NCBI RefSeq assembly: GCF_007655135.1
Contig: NC_045128.1
Span: 25,638,811-25,702,810, forward strand
Origin: Punica granatum
Taxonomy: Eukaryota > Streptophyta > Magnoliopsida > Myrtales > Lythraceae
DNA: 64,000 bases
Direction of reading: 5' to 3'
Under the pieces are notes generated by a model that saw only the letters and a list, made by a program, of their open reading frames with translations, had not been told where the DNA came from and made no database searches. Every line of letters begins with the position of its first letter. Position 1 is the first letter of the stretch. Both the position numbers and the translations under genes were made by a program. Positions 1 to 10,905 of the stretch are shown piece after piece.

Positions 1-1
1 A

Positions 2-580
2 TACCGTCCACAAATGAACGGTGCGGTGAAAGCTGCGAACAAGAACATCAAGAAGATCATCGAAAAGATGACAGTGAATTACAAGGACTGGCACGAGATG
101 CTCCCTTACGCGCTCTTGGCATACCGAACGTCGATCCGGACCTCCACGGGGGCGACTCCATACTCCTTGGTCTACGGCATGGAAGCAGTCCTCCCAATTG
201 AGGTTGAAATCCCTTCCATGAGGATTCTTGCCGAAACCGAACTTGAAGAAGCAGAATGGGCAAAACAGCGTTACGAACAGTTAAACTTCATTGATGAAAA
301 GAGACTGAAAGCGCTATGCCATGGACAGTGCTACCAGCAAAGAATGGCTCGAGCATTCAACGCAAGAGTCCGTCACCGCGAATTCAACCCCGGTGACCTC
401 GTTTTGAGGAAAGTCCTACACGTCACACCGGACTCCCGGGGAATGTTCTCGTACAAATATGATGGACCCTTTGTTGTCAAGGAAACTTTCTCCGGGGGAG
501 CCGTCATTTTAAGCGACATGGACGGGACTGAAAATGCGCTCCCGGTCAATGCCGATGCCATCAAGAAATATTATCCATGA
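2..580 (+). CDS. Ty3/gypsy polyprotein, 3' end: integrase C-terminal part (5' partial)
   Basis: The reading frame is open from base 2 and ends in TGA at 578-580, so the start lies before the window. The segment from residue 1 contains the integrase-core tail (RPQMNGAV, KDWHEMLPYAL, YRTSIRTSTGATPYSLVYGM) followed by the basic C-terminal domain (NPGDLVLRKV, YKYDGPFVVKE). This order is typical of plant Tat/Ogre-lineage Ty3/gypsy integrases, which insert the cDNA copy into host DNA. The frame is uninterrupted, so the element may be fairly young. Whether the rest of pol is intact cannot be seen here. Confidence 0.9.
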   Translation, partial: YRPQMNGAVKAANKNIKKIIEKMTVNYKDWHEMLPYALLAYRTSIRTSTGATPYSLVYGMEAVLPIEVEIPSMRILAETELEEAEWAKQRYEQLNFIDEKRLKALCHGQCYQQRMARAFNARVRHREFNPGDLVLRKVLHVTPDSRGMFSYKYDGPFVVKETFSGGAVILSDMDGTENALPVNADAIKKYYP

Positions 581-720
581 CCACCCATGTTTGTATCTCA
601 GTGGCCGGACCTCGTGTCCATTTCTTTTATAATACCTTTTTCATTATCATTCTTCTATGTGTATACAGACTCCCATCATCCTCTTCACCACGAAACCTTC
701 CTGAGAGAAAAGAAGAATAA

Positions 721-1032
721 TTTCCCCGCTAGGTCGAAAACCTCCCTGAGGCGGCCTAGGCAAAAGTTAGGGAATGAGGGGCGTGGCTTAAAATCCCGCA
801 AAAAGGGGAGTCGTGGCAAAAGGAGAGCATAAATCATTTCCTCGCTAGGTCTAAAACCCTCGAAAAAAGGGGAGGGGGGGGGGGGCTAGGCAAAAGTCAG
901 AGGACCCGAGAGGTGCGATCTCACCCGAAACACGGGTGATCGTAGCAAAATGTGAGCATTCATGTGAGAAAAATCAAATAAAATACCCCGCTAGGTTATC
1001 ACGCATCTCGCGGCCTAGGCAAAAGTTAGGGG
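721..1032 (+). repeat. Three degenerate copies of a post-pol spacer motif
   Basis: Copies lie at about 721-771, 837-903 and 980-1032. Each starts with CCCGCTAGGT (or CTCGCTAGGT) and ends with CTAGGCAAAAGT(T/C)AG. The middle copy carries a run of G (about 870-887) that resembles a polypurine tract. Similar spacer motifs are common just after pol in Tat-type gypsy elements. Confidence 0.6.
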
Positions 1033-1627
1033 ACAATGTCGGCTCGGCCAAGAAAGAAAGGCAACACTCCTCCGTGCAGCTACACCGAGTAGTGGTTCGA
1101 CATCCTCCGACGCAAGCAAACTCTCTTCGGTTCTCCAGGCTTGAGACTCGCCTCGAAGTGGGGTCGAATCAACGTATCCTTGATTTGGAGGATCCCATAA
1201 GATCTCTCCCTTTACCTTACGCACATATTCCACGGGTTACCCGTTCCAGGAAAAGGCCATTCTCCGATAGGGACACGACCGCCCTCCAAACGGCCACCAA
1301 TAGCGAATCCCCGATACATCTTTACATAGATTCTTCTTATATACCTTGGTCTTGTCGATTAGGCGCAACTGATATCCTTTGTAAGTTTCCCTCTCTCCGT
1401 GCACAGGTGCAATTGGGAATCCCAAGGGGCATCTCCTTCTTGACGAATATGCGATTGACTCATGCGGCAGAACGCAACCTCGAACAGAGTGGAGGGCACT
1501 ATAGGGAACCTCCTTGACTCCAGTTCGAGGAAGTAACAAATAACAATCTCGACTCGGGACGGAGCAATCCACCTCCGCCGCCGCCTAGTGCAGATCCCCG
1601 CCTCTACTTTCCCTTACACATCTCGCA

Positions 1628-1822
1628 CTTTACTGCTTTTTACGGGTTTCGGCCTAGTGATTTTACTGCTCTCTACGGGTTTCGGCCTAGTGATTCTACT
1701 GCTTTCTACGAGCCTCGGCCTAGTGATTCTACTGCTTTCTACGGGCTTCGGCCTAGTGACTTTTACTACTTTCTACGGGCTTTGGCTTAGTGATTTTATT
1801 GCTTTCTATGGGCTCGGGACAC
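1628..1822 (+). repeat. 33-bp minisatellite, about 5.5 copies
   Basis: A 33-bp unit with core TTTCGGCCTAGTGAT plus TTTACTGCTTTCTACGGG is repeated about five and a half times with point differences. Because 33 is a multiple of three, an open frame across it reads as an 11-residue repeat. That frame is a by-product and not evidence of a gene. Confidence 0.8.
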
Positions 1823-3227
1823 TATTCACGATCAAAAAACCTGAGGCGAACATGCTGGCACGAAATCATGAATTACAGGAGAGAAGCAGGGTCCACTAGG
1901 AAAGAACAGGAGGGCAATCGGAAGAGTAGACAGATGACGAGTCCCGAAGCAACAGGAGCTGGCACTGTGACACTATTCATCACCGAATCACCGAAGCGTC
2001 GGAAGGTATCCAATATGGGACCCAAAAAATCCCTCTTGCTGCCAAAATGACCAATGGCACGTCCGGGCACATTTCAAACGCATCATGCTTAAGTCGGGGC
2101 ACCCCCAAACTCTCACAGACGTCTTTCCTAACAGGGCTCCCGGGAGGCCCGATTCAAGAATAGATAAACGGCACTCGAAAACAGGCTTGCACACACCCAA
2201 AAACCGCCAAGACCATGGAACAAGCTTCAGACCGCCTTCCGGGGTTCGTCTTGATCTCCCGAGTGACTCCCGACCCAAAAAAAGGGCCCCTTTCCGACGG
2301 GATCTAGCGCTCGGAACTCATTCGGTGGAAAGTTGACGTCCGAGTTTCACACCACTCACTCCCTACAACTCTTAGGACTAGGGAAATCGTTTCGCCTTGG
2401 GCCAAGCAAGTCAGTTAGGTTTCCCGAGTGACATTTCAGTGGTCACGAACGCCTCTCGGCAAGTTTTCGGGGCACGTTTCTGACAAACGGGGGCCATAGC
2501 GATCTCCGAACACCTCAGGGCATTCGGAAAACACTGATAAAAACCGAATCGCAAGTCCCTAGGTCATCTCCGGCTAATGGTCTTCGGTCAGGGACGGCGA
2601 GCCAACGATCCCGCACGGGACAAAAAGGCTCACCGAGACGAGCATTACAATGCACAAATGAGCAATTGGAGAACGGGACGGTTAATTCCACTCCGAACGC
2701 CCAAACGGGACAAAACTGACTCTCGACGCGCCGAGTCTCCCGAACATTCGCTCACATGACATATGGCGATATTAGGCTCATTCAAATTCCCTTCATGCAA
2801 GCATTCCAAATCTATTAATTAATTGGACATCGGGGATCGAACGCGCGTTCAATCAAGTCTCGAGCTTTTTCCGGCTTTTCTCTTAGTCGAATGGGACCCA
2901 CAGCTCAGCCAAGCCAAGCCTCCAAGCCACGGCTCAAACCCTAAGCCTCGGCTCAATCCCCAAGCCACGATTTGGCCGCAATTAGCCACGGCTCAAACCC
3001 TTGGCCGGCGGCTCCAAGCTCCAAGAAGCTCCCTCCACCACAAAAATTCAAATTTCTTCTTACACACTTACATCCATCACTTCCCATCACCTCCTATCAC
3101 CTCTCCTCTTGCTTTCCCTCCACTCAACATGACCATTTCCCCTCCCTAACCTCTCTTTAATTTTCGACAGCCCCTTTTCCCTCCTTAAACCACACTTAAC
3201 TTCACTTAATCACACCATTAGTCTTCC

Positions 3228-3235
3228 CTATAAGT
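3228..3235 (+). promoter_or_regulatory. Candidate LTR TATA box
   Basis: CTATAAGT occurs in a pyrimidine-rich zone of the long non-coding region after gypsy pol. It is followed by C/T-rich leader-like sequence, as expected for a retroelement promoter in the LTR. Inferred from position and motif only. Confidence 0.3.
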
Positions 3236-6032
3236 TCTCATTCATCATTAAGCTTAATCACTTCTTCATTCCCACTCTCTCTCAAGCCAACTTCTCTCTA
3301 AAAAGCTCTCAACCTCCAGCCCTTTCCCTCATCCTCGCCCAGCCCATCCCAAGGCCGAAACCGGCCAAACCCGACGGAAAACCACCCGATATTCCGATAA
3401 CCACCCGACCCGGCTTAAGCCAAACATCCTCAAACTTCCTAGCCTACATATTTCCCACCCCCTAAGTCCATTTCCGGGCTTAGATTTTCGGTTTGAAGCC
3501 TTCAACATCACGTTCCAACAGTGAAGAGAGTCGGGTCTCAAGAACGTTCCCCGGGGCATCCGAGCTTCAACAACGTGCCATTTTCTCCCACGACTTTGCC
3601 GAGTCGTGCCATCACGTTCAAAGGGTTCCTCATAACCCTCACGGTCCGAGAGCCATACCACTGTGCACAACCTCCGTTTCATCCGTTTTCTCTTTACCGG
3701 GTTTTTACCGAGCTTTCCTTCACTATTTCGAGCTTGTCCAAGGTTTGGCAAGTTCAGGACCGTCCACGAACACCTAGATCCGTCTCTTAGGAGTCCAAGG
3801 AGCCCGATCTTGCACCGTGCCGAGCTCGATCTTCCCAAGCTGTCACTGTCGCTACTTACTAGTGCTCACTGCCCGTAGCATCCAGCCGAGTCTTGCGACT
3901 CCCAAGGCCGCTTCCTCGACTCTTTCCCTCGTGCATCGAGGCTAGGTAATGTCCCTCTACGACTTAGAGAAGTTAGGATCCCCGATGTTTGCTTGTGTGA
4001 AGTGCTAATGCGATTTAAAGAACCCGAATGCATGAAAGTTGATATCTTTTTTCTAGATCCGTGCTTCCCATGCATTTCCATGCACGTACGTCCATTATAG
4101 CCCCTTTGCATGTCCATGCCATGTCCGTGTGATATATGAACTCACGTGCCATGATAGGAAACGGCTCGGATCGGGATGGGAGAGACCCCCTTGGCCATGG
4201 TTGAGCCACGGGAACTCACGGCCTAGTCTCAAGGGAGAGACCCGTGAGCTCCTTTGGCTTGCCCGGGGCTAGGACTGTCTCTCTCTTCTCCGAAACGAGT
4301 CGATTCCTATGTCTCCATACCGTTAATCAGGTGTAATACATTAGCATGACAGGAACGGCTCGGAATCTAGGAGGAAGAGGCCTTAGAGGGGTCGGTTGCG
4401 CCAAGGAACCTACGGCCATCTCCTTTGTCATGGGGCCGTGGGGTTCCTTGACCCACCCGAAGCCTTGGGGCTCTTCATTTCGTGAGGCCGTGTATTTCCC
4501 GTGATTCGTTTCCGAGTTTACCGTTAAATGAGTAAATGTTGTTTTGTTGATTCCTTAAATATGGTGTTTTGAGTGTTTCACCTGTTTATTTGTGTAAGTC
4601 GAGATCATGTTGATATTGATTTAGTGAAATGAGTGTTATTTTCATGTGTATGTTACTTGGTGTATGCAAGGAACGATTAGGAATGGCGTGAGAGACCCAC
4701 CGAAACTCGAATCGGGTCAAGGAGTATTCGGCCAATCATCCTTAGGGGATGGCCGACTCCTTCGGGACTTCTTTTGGAGTTCCGGTTGGCCTCTTCATCA
4801 TTCCAAAGTTGATCCTTGAAATTGTTCGTAATTACGCTTCCTTTTGATTTTTGTCTACATGTTAATTATTTGTTAGGTGTGTTGGCTTCAGACAACCACT
4901 CGTTAAATTCATAATACCATAATACAAGGTCGCCGTCAACGAATAATTTCACGAATGGGAGAAACGGGACGTATCATTCTGCTAATTAAATCACTTGGAC
5001 TAAATAATTGGATAAATTGATTATTAATTCGTAAACGCATCGATGGTTCACGGAACAGCGGAAATGCCCTTTTCTTTAAAAGCTCACAATTTCAAAGCAC
5101 CGAGATGTGTAACACGAATAGAATCGTGTCTAGCGAGTACTCGCGTACTATGACTCGAGTCCGGGCCCAATTTGAGGCGGCTCGAGTCCTTTTTAGACCT
5201 CTTCGTGTCACGCGATCTTTAATTTATATGTGAACCACACACGTTTTACCGATCAAGGGCATAATCGTCATTCCGCGATCCACCGATATCCTAAGCATTA
5301 GGGAGTCGGAAACACCTCGATCTATGGACGGAAAAAGGCGACCCGTTCGGGTGCGAGTTTCATTCACACGGCCCATTCCGTCCACTTTCAGTGTTTCTAT
5401 CTCCCTATTGTAGATTCGGTGGCGACCATTTTATTTCTGTTGCAAAACACAAAAAAACGGGATTAATCACGCATTCGGCTTAATCAAACATTAGTTAATG
5501 GATAGGCGGAATGCTAGATTCCAATCTAGAGTCAAAATACGAGTTTGGCAAATTCGGTGAAACCGCAGTGACACCTCACCGAATAGAGTTCTAAAACAAA
5601 TTCACACATGTAATTAGCCTAGAACCATATCCCAGCCCACCTCTTTGTTTGCCTAGGTTAGATACATTGTTTGTTAATCAACTCCGGTTAATAACTGATT
5701 AAATCACGTACATTCGACTTAATATACAACTTGTCTGTATTTATCTATATTTGTCAGTTATTGTCTGTTTTTCATCAGTTTTATCAGTTTTCTTCTGTTT
5801 TCCATTTGCTTTTGCTAATTTGTTGCGGTTCGGGTCCGAACCCATAGGTTACGTGTTGCACGGGGTCCAACGCCCCAAATTACCGAACACAAGGTCCAAC
5901 GCCTCCTAACTCACTGAGCGCGTGCAACCCGAGTGCGGAATGGAATCTAGCCTCGAGTCACCATCACACTCCAAATATGACCTATGTGGAAGGCAATTTG
6001 GATTGGATGTGTGAAACGTGTTTAGATATCAC

Positions 6033-6108
6033 CCGGGAGCTCGATTGGTCCAACGGTTACAGTGGGGACTAATCGGTTCTCCTGCAAACCGTTGGTTCGA
6101 TCGGACCC
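6033..6108 (+). other. tRNA-like sequence inside the LTR region
   Basis: The segment has a box-A-like TGGTCCAACGGTTA and a box-B-like GGTTCGATC. They are separated by a short arm in which CGGTT pairs with AACCG around CTCCTGCA. A proper acceptor stem does not close, so I do not call it a tRNA gene. It may be a tRNA-derived insert or a chance resemblance within the retroelement. Confidence 0.25.
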
Positions 6109-6881
6109 GACCCCCGGCTCTTAGAGCTCGCGTTGCCTTAATTTATTTATCGGTCATTCAAAACACATGGTGAGCCGGAGCGGAATATTGGCCTAATGCA
6201 AACCGATCGGGATCCATTTACTTTATTCAGTTGTATTCTGTAATTATTCGAGTGTACATCTATTCATTCATTTGTAAGGATCCTCGATCGGCAAGCGAGA
6301 GGTCCGAGTGTTGAACCGGTCAAGTCGGTCTATTAATGCCTAGAGACGAGTAAGCCCGAATACTTGCGGTTTCGGTTCACGCAGGGAGTCGACCGCCGTG
6401 GTTTGACAAACTGTAAACGTTAGGATAGTGAACCGATTTCTCGACGCACGAGCCTACTCATCTTTTGGGTTCTTGGCCCAACTTGATCAATTCATCGACT
6501 TTACGATGTCAAAACGGGCGAGTCAAGTGCAACCATAAATCACGCGGTAAATAAACAAAACGGCAAGCCTAGCAAGCTAGAGTACCGAAAGGGCGTACGG
6601 GATATAAGCCCGCACGTAATAGAACCCCCGAATTCGGAATTTTCGGTTCCATATGACTATTGCCTTAGTATTTAGGTGTACCCCGTATCCCTAGACCCGG
6701 GCGACTCAATGGCCCTCGACCTACGGGTCGTAAACAGTAAGTGGCGACTCCTTCTCACGTGTGTCCGTCGCGCGTCCCCGGGAAGGTGGTTACTCCCAAG
6801 CCGCGTTACATAGGCTTCGCGCATACGTGCCCCGACGAGATTAAATTCGGGTGCGCACAGGAAGTCATGTTAGAGTTGTAA

Positions 6882-7019
6882 AAATTAAAGGAGAAGGTCC
6901 CGCGTCGCTTGTACGTGAAAGCCGCCATGGCGCTGGCAGATAAGGAAATTAGGAAGGTTTTCATGTTCTTAGACGAGGACGAGCGAATTGAATGGCTACA
7001 GGACTTTGCTGACTCTTGA
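6882..7019 (+). pseudogene. C-terminal remnant of a Harbinger-associated Myb/SANT-like protein
   Basis: The frame opens after a TAA at 6879-6881 and ends in TGA at 7017-7019. It encodes about 45 residues including RRLYVKAAMALADKEIRK and VFMFLDEDERIEWL. The pattern resembles the C-terminal tail of plant Myb/SANT-like proteins encoded next to PIF/Harbinger transposases, where a similar 'D-E-x-R-K..F..L/D...R..WL' ending is seen. The N-terminal Myb domain is absent, apparently cut off by the gypsy element to the left. The transposase gene follows in the same orientation 195 bp downstream. Confidence 0.45.
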
Positions 7020-7214
7020 ATCGACGCGAAGAGTATATCGGTTTACGTTTAGTTAAACATTTTTCGCTAATTGCTTTTACTTTACTTCGTTATGGCATTA
7101 CTTTTCCCGATATGTTTGTTTCGTGTGTTAGAATATTTTCACTTGAATATATTTTATGTGTGCTTTGAATGTTTTGATAGTTTATGAAGTGTCGTTTTTT
7201 ACTGTTGACGCCAT

Positions 7215-8652
7215 GTGCGTGATCTTTCTTCAACAGTTATAGGCGTACAATTGCAATACAATATACCAAGGAATAGCAATTCTGCACGGTTTGACAGTTC
7301 CTCTAACGATGACGAGATCATAATTAGGCAACGGTGGTTCTTCTTATTGATGGTACAACTTTTGGAGTTCGAACTAGTGTTTCAAAGGAACATCCCGTGC
7401 AGAACTTCGGCACTCCAAGGAAGACAATACACGCTTGAAGTTTTGGGGAATGACGTTAGATGCTTCGAGTCGTATAGAATGGAACCGTATGTGTTTAGAA
7501 ATCTTTGTGACACACTTCGGCTGCACTGTGGTATCACTGATAGTAGGAATGGTATCACCGTGGAAGAGATGGTAAGAATGTTCTTATTGGTTATTTCACA
7601 TAGTTCATGCTATGTAGTTGTGGCAGAAAAGTATCAACATTCAAAGGAAACGGTGTCACGAGCAATCATAAAAATTCTCCGAGGAATACTAGCCTTATCA
7701 CCCGAGTATATTCGACCGAGGAACGTCGCTGTGCAGTCGAAAATTGAAAGGGAACCACGGTGGCGTTTCTTTAGGGTATTTTTCTAATAATGCAAAACTG
7801 TAATAATTCATATTGTAATATTATGTAAATTACATATAATTTTGCATTGTCACGCAGGATTGCATCGGCACAATTGATGGAACCCATGTGACTGCATGTA
7901 TCCCTAGAGAGAATAGAGTACCTTATCTCGATAAAAACGCTGAGATAACACAAAATATATTGGCCGCTTGTTCCCACGACGTGATGTTCACATATGTCAT
8001 GACAGGTTGGGAGGGTTCGGCACATGATTCAAGAGTATTTTCCGAAGCTGCTACATTGGACCAATTTCCAGTGCCATGTGGTGGTTAGTGTTTGCTGATT
8101 AATTTTCTCTTTTCGATAAAATTTCAACCCTAACATATTTAATTGAAAATTGTCCTTTTCTTCTTTTCAGACCAATATTATGTTGTCGATGCAGGATTTT
8201 CAAACATTCCGGGATATTTGGCTCTATACAAGGGGGAACGATATCACCGAAGTGATTTCGGTCGGCGCAATCCACCGACAACAAAGAATGAGCTTTTTAA
8301 TCAGCGCCACGCATTAGTGCGTAACGTCATCGAACGTTGCTTTGGTATTTTGAAGAGAAGATTTGTCATACTAAGATTAATGCCAAACTTCATACCGTTA
8401 AGACAAGGGCAAATTGCTCCTGCGTGTTTTGTTTTGCATAATTTTATACGACGCAATAATTATCACGACAGATTATTTACGGAGTACGGCGATACTTGGG
8501 CGGAATACGATGAATTTCGAAGTCCACCGCCACAACCAGGAATTAGAACTCAAGTGGATATGAGTAGTGACGAAATGAATGTTGTGCGCGACCGTATCGC
8601 GAATCGCTTATGGCGCGCAGAAAGAGGAGGGCGAATTCCAGACATTGTTTAA
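7215..8652 (+). CDS. PIF/Harbinger transposase (HARBI1-like DDE nuclease), three exons, apparently intact
   Basis: Exons 7215-7775, 7858-8083 and 8171-8652 join in frame to 422 residues ending in TAA. Introns are short (82 and 87 bp) with GT/AG ends: AGG|GTATTT, GCAG|GAT, GTG|GTTAGT and TTCAG|ACC. The catalytic triad is D194 (DCIGTIDGTHV), D244 (GWEGSAHDSRVF) and E317 (RNVIERCFGILKRRF). An N-terminal helical region includes NIPCRTSALQGRQYTLEVLG. In the family this enzyme cuts and pastes the element in the nucleus together with a Myb-like partner that binds the ends. The partner is broken here. No stop or frameshift was found once the introns are removed. The start at 7215 is the first Met in frame; a start further downstream cannot be excluded. 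Confidence 0.85.
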
Positions 8653-9029
8653 TTTGTATTTGAATTTAGTGATAATTATTGTACTGCTTTGACATTGAAA
8701 GTGTCAAATTTGTATTAAATGGGATATAATTCATAACTTAAGGTTCTTCTGTATGTCTCGCGATCAGGTAATTTACGCGCAGGACATGTGAGGCAGTATC
8801 GAATTGATCTAGATTTCTTGCGCAGTACTGAATTGATCTCGGAAGGCAGAGACTGTCAAAAGGCATGGAAAACAAAATTTCAAGACAAAAGGTGGATTTA
8901 TGGTAAATTGGTATTGGAAGAAAAACCTAATATGGGGCCACCATGAGTTACAAAGAGCACACAATTTTGTCTTCTAGTGTAAATGAGTTGAGTTGAGTTT
9001 TCAAAACTCAGGTACCAAACACAACCTAA

Positions 9030-9344
9030 ATTTTCATATTTTTAATTGGAAGTCAGAAAAATGATCCGAAATAGCCATTGCGTTCAAAAAAATTCAGGAG
9101 TCAATGTTGTTCATAAAAATATTTTTTTTGGCCTCGAGTTTTGTTGAAATTGATGTATGTGAAATTTGAAAATGTCCCATAGTGTATCTTTTCTGAAAAA
9201 TTATAAAATTGGCGCTAAATTGAGAAAATGCCCTATTTTCAGAAGTCATGAGTGCTTGAACGATTAGTTGAAAATACTTCCTTTCGATGGATGATATAAA
9301 TGACGATTTTGCCCTCCTAGAGTCAGTGGATCAAAACGGGGTAC
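9030..9344. other. Intergenic, nothing recognised
   Basis: AT-rich sequence without a credible ORF or RNA gene between the Harbinger right end and the start of duplication copy 1. Confidence 0.6.
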
Positions 9345-9886
9345 TGGCAATCATATAACAAACAAAGGCATCCTATGCTAATAAACATCAAGTACACATA
9401 AGTATGAAATGCATTGTTAAGGTCAACCTGCCAAGAGACTTGCAATAATGTTATGTTGTCAACTGATATCAGAGCATCATACAGACATTCAGGAATTTGA
9501 CTGAGAGTACGAGCCATAAATTCCAAGTTATCTTCCAAAAAGATCAATGGCAGCAGTATTTGTTTTCATTGTGTAGTAGTAAGATAAAACATCTATTTTT
9601 ATTATTCACGCGCCACAAGATGGATATCTATTTTATGTACTCCCCGTTAGAGAAAAATGCATCTAGAAAACTTAGGCTTAAAAAATTTGAGTGTTTCTCA
9701 TCAAAAACAAAAAAAACCAAAAAAACAAAAAAACAGAAGGAACGGAGACGAAAAAGAACTTATGGACTACTGATCCACCGATCGGGAAGCCTATAATAAT
9801 TGATACAAAAGAATAAAACAGCAGAAGAAATTACCGATAAACAAACTTTCATGCCAACACAGTATCAAAGGAGTATAATATTTTAC

Positions 9887-10000
9887 CATTTCAATGGCAT
9901 GACCGAACAACTCCCTAGCCCCTTCAAGTTTTGTCTTCCCATATCTATTCATAAACTTAGAGAGATAGGTAACCCAAATATCTTGGATATGTGAGAATTT
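9887..10000 (-). pseudogene. SYF1-like splicing-factor exon fragment (duplication copy 1)
   Basis: The minus strand encodes KFSHIQDIWVTYLSKF, NRYGKTKLEGARELF and GHAIEM. This matches the HAT-repeat region of the pre-mRNA splicing factor SYF1/XAB2, which works in the spliceosome NTC complex. The exon end is followed by a GTAAAA donor. Upstream it breaks off next to a Tourist-like MITE (10003-10242). It is the counterpart of 55210-55525. No complete SYF1 gene is present. Confidence 0.7.
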
Positions 10001-10002
10001 AA

Positions 10003-10242
10003 TGCTGCGTTTGGTTTATAAGTAACATATTAAAATCAAATTTTGATTTTGAAAAAGAGTTATATAAATGGTTATGTATGGGGCCCATCCTTTGACTTTA
10101 TATGAATTATTTTGTTTTGTTGTGGAAAAAAATGATATAAATGGGGCTCACCCTTTGACTTTATATGAATTATTTTGTTTTATTGTTAATAGAATTAACT
10201 TAAAATGTGATTTTAAAATCACATTAACAAACCAAACATGTA
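10003..10242. mobile_element. MITE, 'TGCGTTTGGTTT' family, copy 1
   Basis: Ends are TGCGTTTGGTTT and its approximate inverse AAACCAAACA. Inside, a module of about 60 bp containing TATAAATGGGGC, CCTTTGACTTTATATGA and TTATTTTGTTTTGTTGTG is present twice in tandem. Related copies are at 10430, 32712 and, more distantly, 53713. No coding capacity. Confidence 0.7.
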
Positions 10243-10321
10243 ATTTATATTCTAATGAAATGGAATAACTACCAAATAATTTGTTATATTAGGAAAAGGA
10301 GATTTGACTTCAAAAATTAAC

Positions 10322-10905
10322 GCCATTACCGAGGGAATCTAAAAGGGGACGCTCTCCCTCGGTAAAACAGTCAATAAGCCGCTGAAAAAATTTTCGGCAG
10401 CTTACCGACGGTATAGCAATAAATTTTTATACTGCGTTTGGTTTTAAAATAAAATTTTAAAATTAAATTTTGATTTTGAAAAAAAATGGTATAAATGGGA
10501 TTCACCTTTTGACTTTATATGAGTTATTTTGTTTTGTTGTGAAAAAAAAGTGATATAAATGAGACCCACTCTTTGACTTTGTATGAGTTATTTTATTTTG
10601 TTGTGGGTAGAATTAGGTTAAAGTTGTGTTTTTAAAATTATATTTGCAAACCAAACAAGTTATTACTGATACCTCGGTCAATCCATCAGAGCTACAGAGG
10701 GATTTTACCCTCGGTAAACCGAAGTATTTACCGAGGGCTTACCACTCGATAAATCGAGGGATGTTTCCCTTGATAAAATTACCGAGGCTCGAATTTTTAA
10801 GTAACATGAATCTCTCATAAATCCCTTGGTAAATCCATTTATTGAGGAATTTCTTGTTACTTATCGAGGGATGTTTCTCTTGATAATCGCATAATTTTTT
10901 TAATA
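10322..10905. mobile_element. Degraded CACTA-type terminal region (duplication copy 1)
   Basis: Many direct and inverted copies of ACCGAGGG / CCCTCGGTAA occur here, the subterminal repeat pattern of a CACTA element. The end homologous to the CACTA tip in copy 2 is mutated (ATAATTTTTTTAATATTTGG near 10890-10910). A MITE at 10430-10661 is nested inside. Confidence 0.6.
10430..10661. mobile_element. MITE, 'TGCGTTTGGTTT' family, copy 2, nested in the CACTA relic
   Basis: Starts CTGCGTTTGGTTTTAAAA and ends GCAAACCAAACAAG. It has the same duplicated internal module (TTTGACTTTRTATGAGTTATTTT) as the copies at 10003 and 32712. It is missing at the matching site of duplication copy 2, so it inserted after the duplication or was lost from the other copy. 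Confidence 0.7.

Larger units (their letters stand above)
1..6865 (+). mobile_element. 3' portion of a Tat-like Ty3/gypsy LTR retrotransposon, including a very long 3' non-coding/LTR region
   Basis: Integrase coding sequence ends at 580 and is followed by more than 6 kb without a credible gene. This region holds repeated 'CCCGCTAGG...GGCCTAGGCAAAAGTTAGGG' style motifs, a minisatellite, a TATA-like site and GTGGCGAC motifs near 5411 and 6743 of the sort found around the LTR/primer-site zone of Tat elements. Very long LTRs are known in that lineage. I infer that most of about 2200-6865 is 3' LTR. The exact LTR start is not visible because the 5' LTR is outside the window. The right edge is placed just before the Harbinger remnant begins, near 'GGGTGCGCACAGG' (6850-6862). 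Confidence 0.6.
6880..9029 (+). mobile_element. PIF/Harbinger element, right-hand part with terminal repeat and TAA target site
   Basis: Right end at 9026: the complementary strand begins GGTTGTGTTTGGTACCTGAG, a typical PIF/Tourist-like terminus, and is followed by TAA (9027-9029), the usual 3-bp target duplication. The matching left end is not in the window. The left part appears to be separated by the gypsy element that occupies 1-6865. From 8653 to 9000 there is only AT-rich, non-coding 3' sequence. Confidence 0.55.

Noticed and set aside
1640..1822. Evenly spaced short repeats, considered as a CRISPR-like array
   Set aside because: The units are directly adjacent with no unique spacers. 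It is a minisatellite in a plant retroelement.
587..2336. Several ORFs of 60-190 residues after gypsy integrase, such as 936-1517
   Set aside because: They lie in the repeat-rich 3' non-coding/LTR region and have no similarity to retroelement proteins. They are chance frames in GC-rich DNA.
6033..6108. A tRNA gene
   Set aside because: The acceptor stem does not pair and the anticodon arm is irregular. Kept only as a tRNA-like motif.
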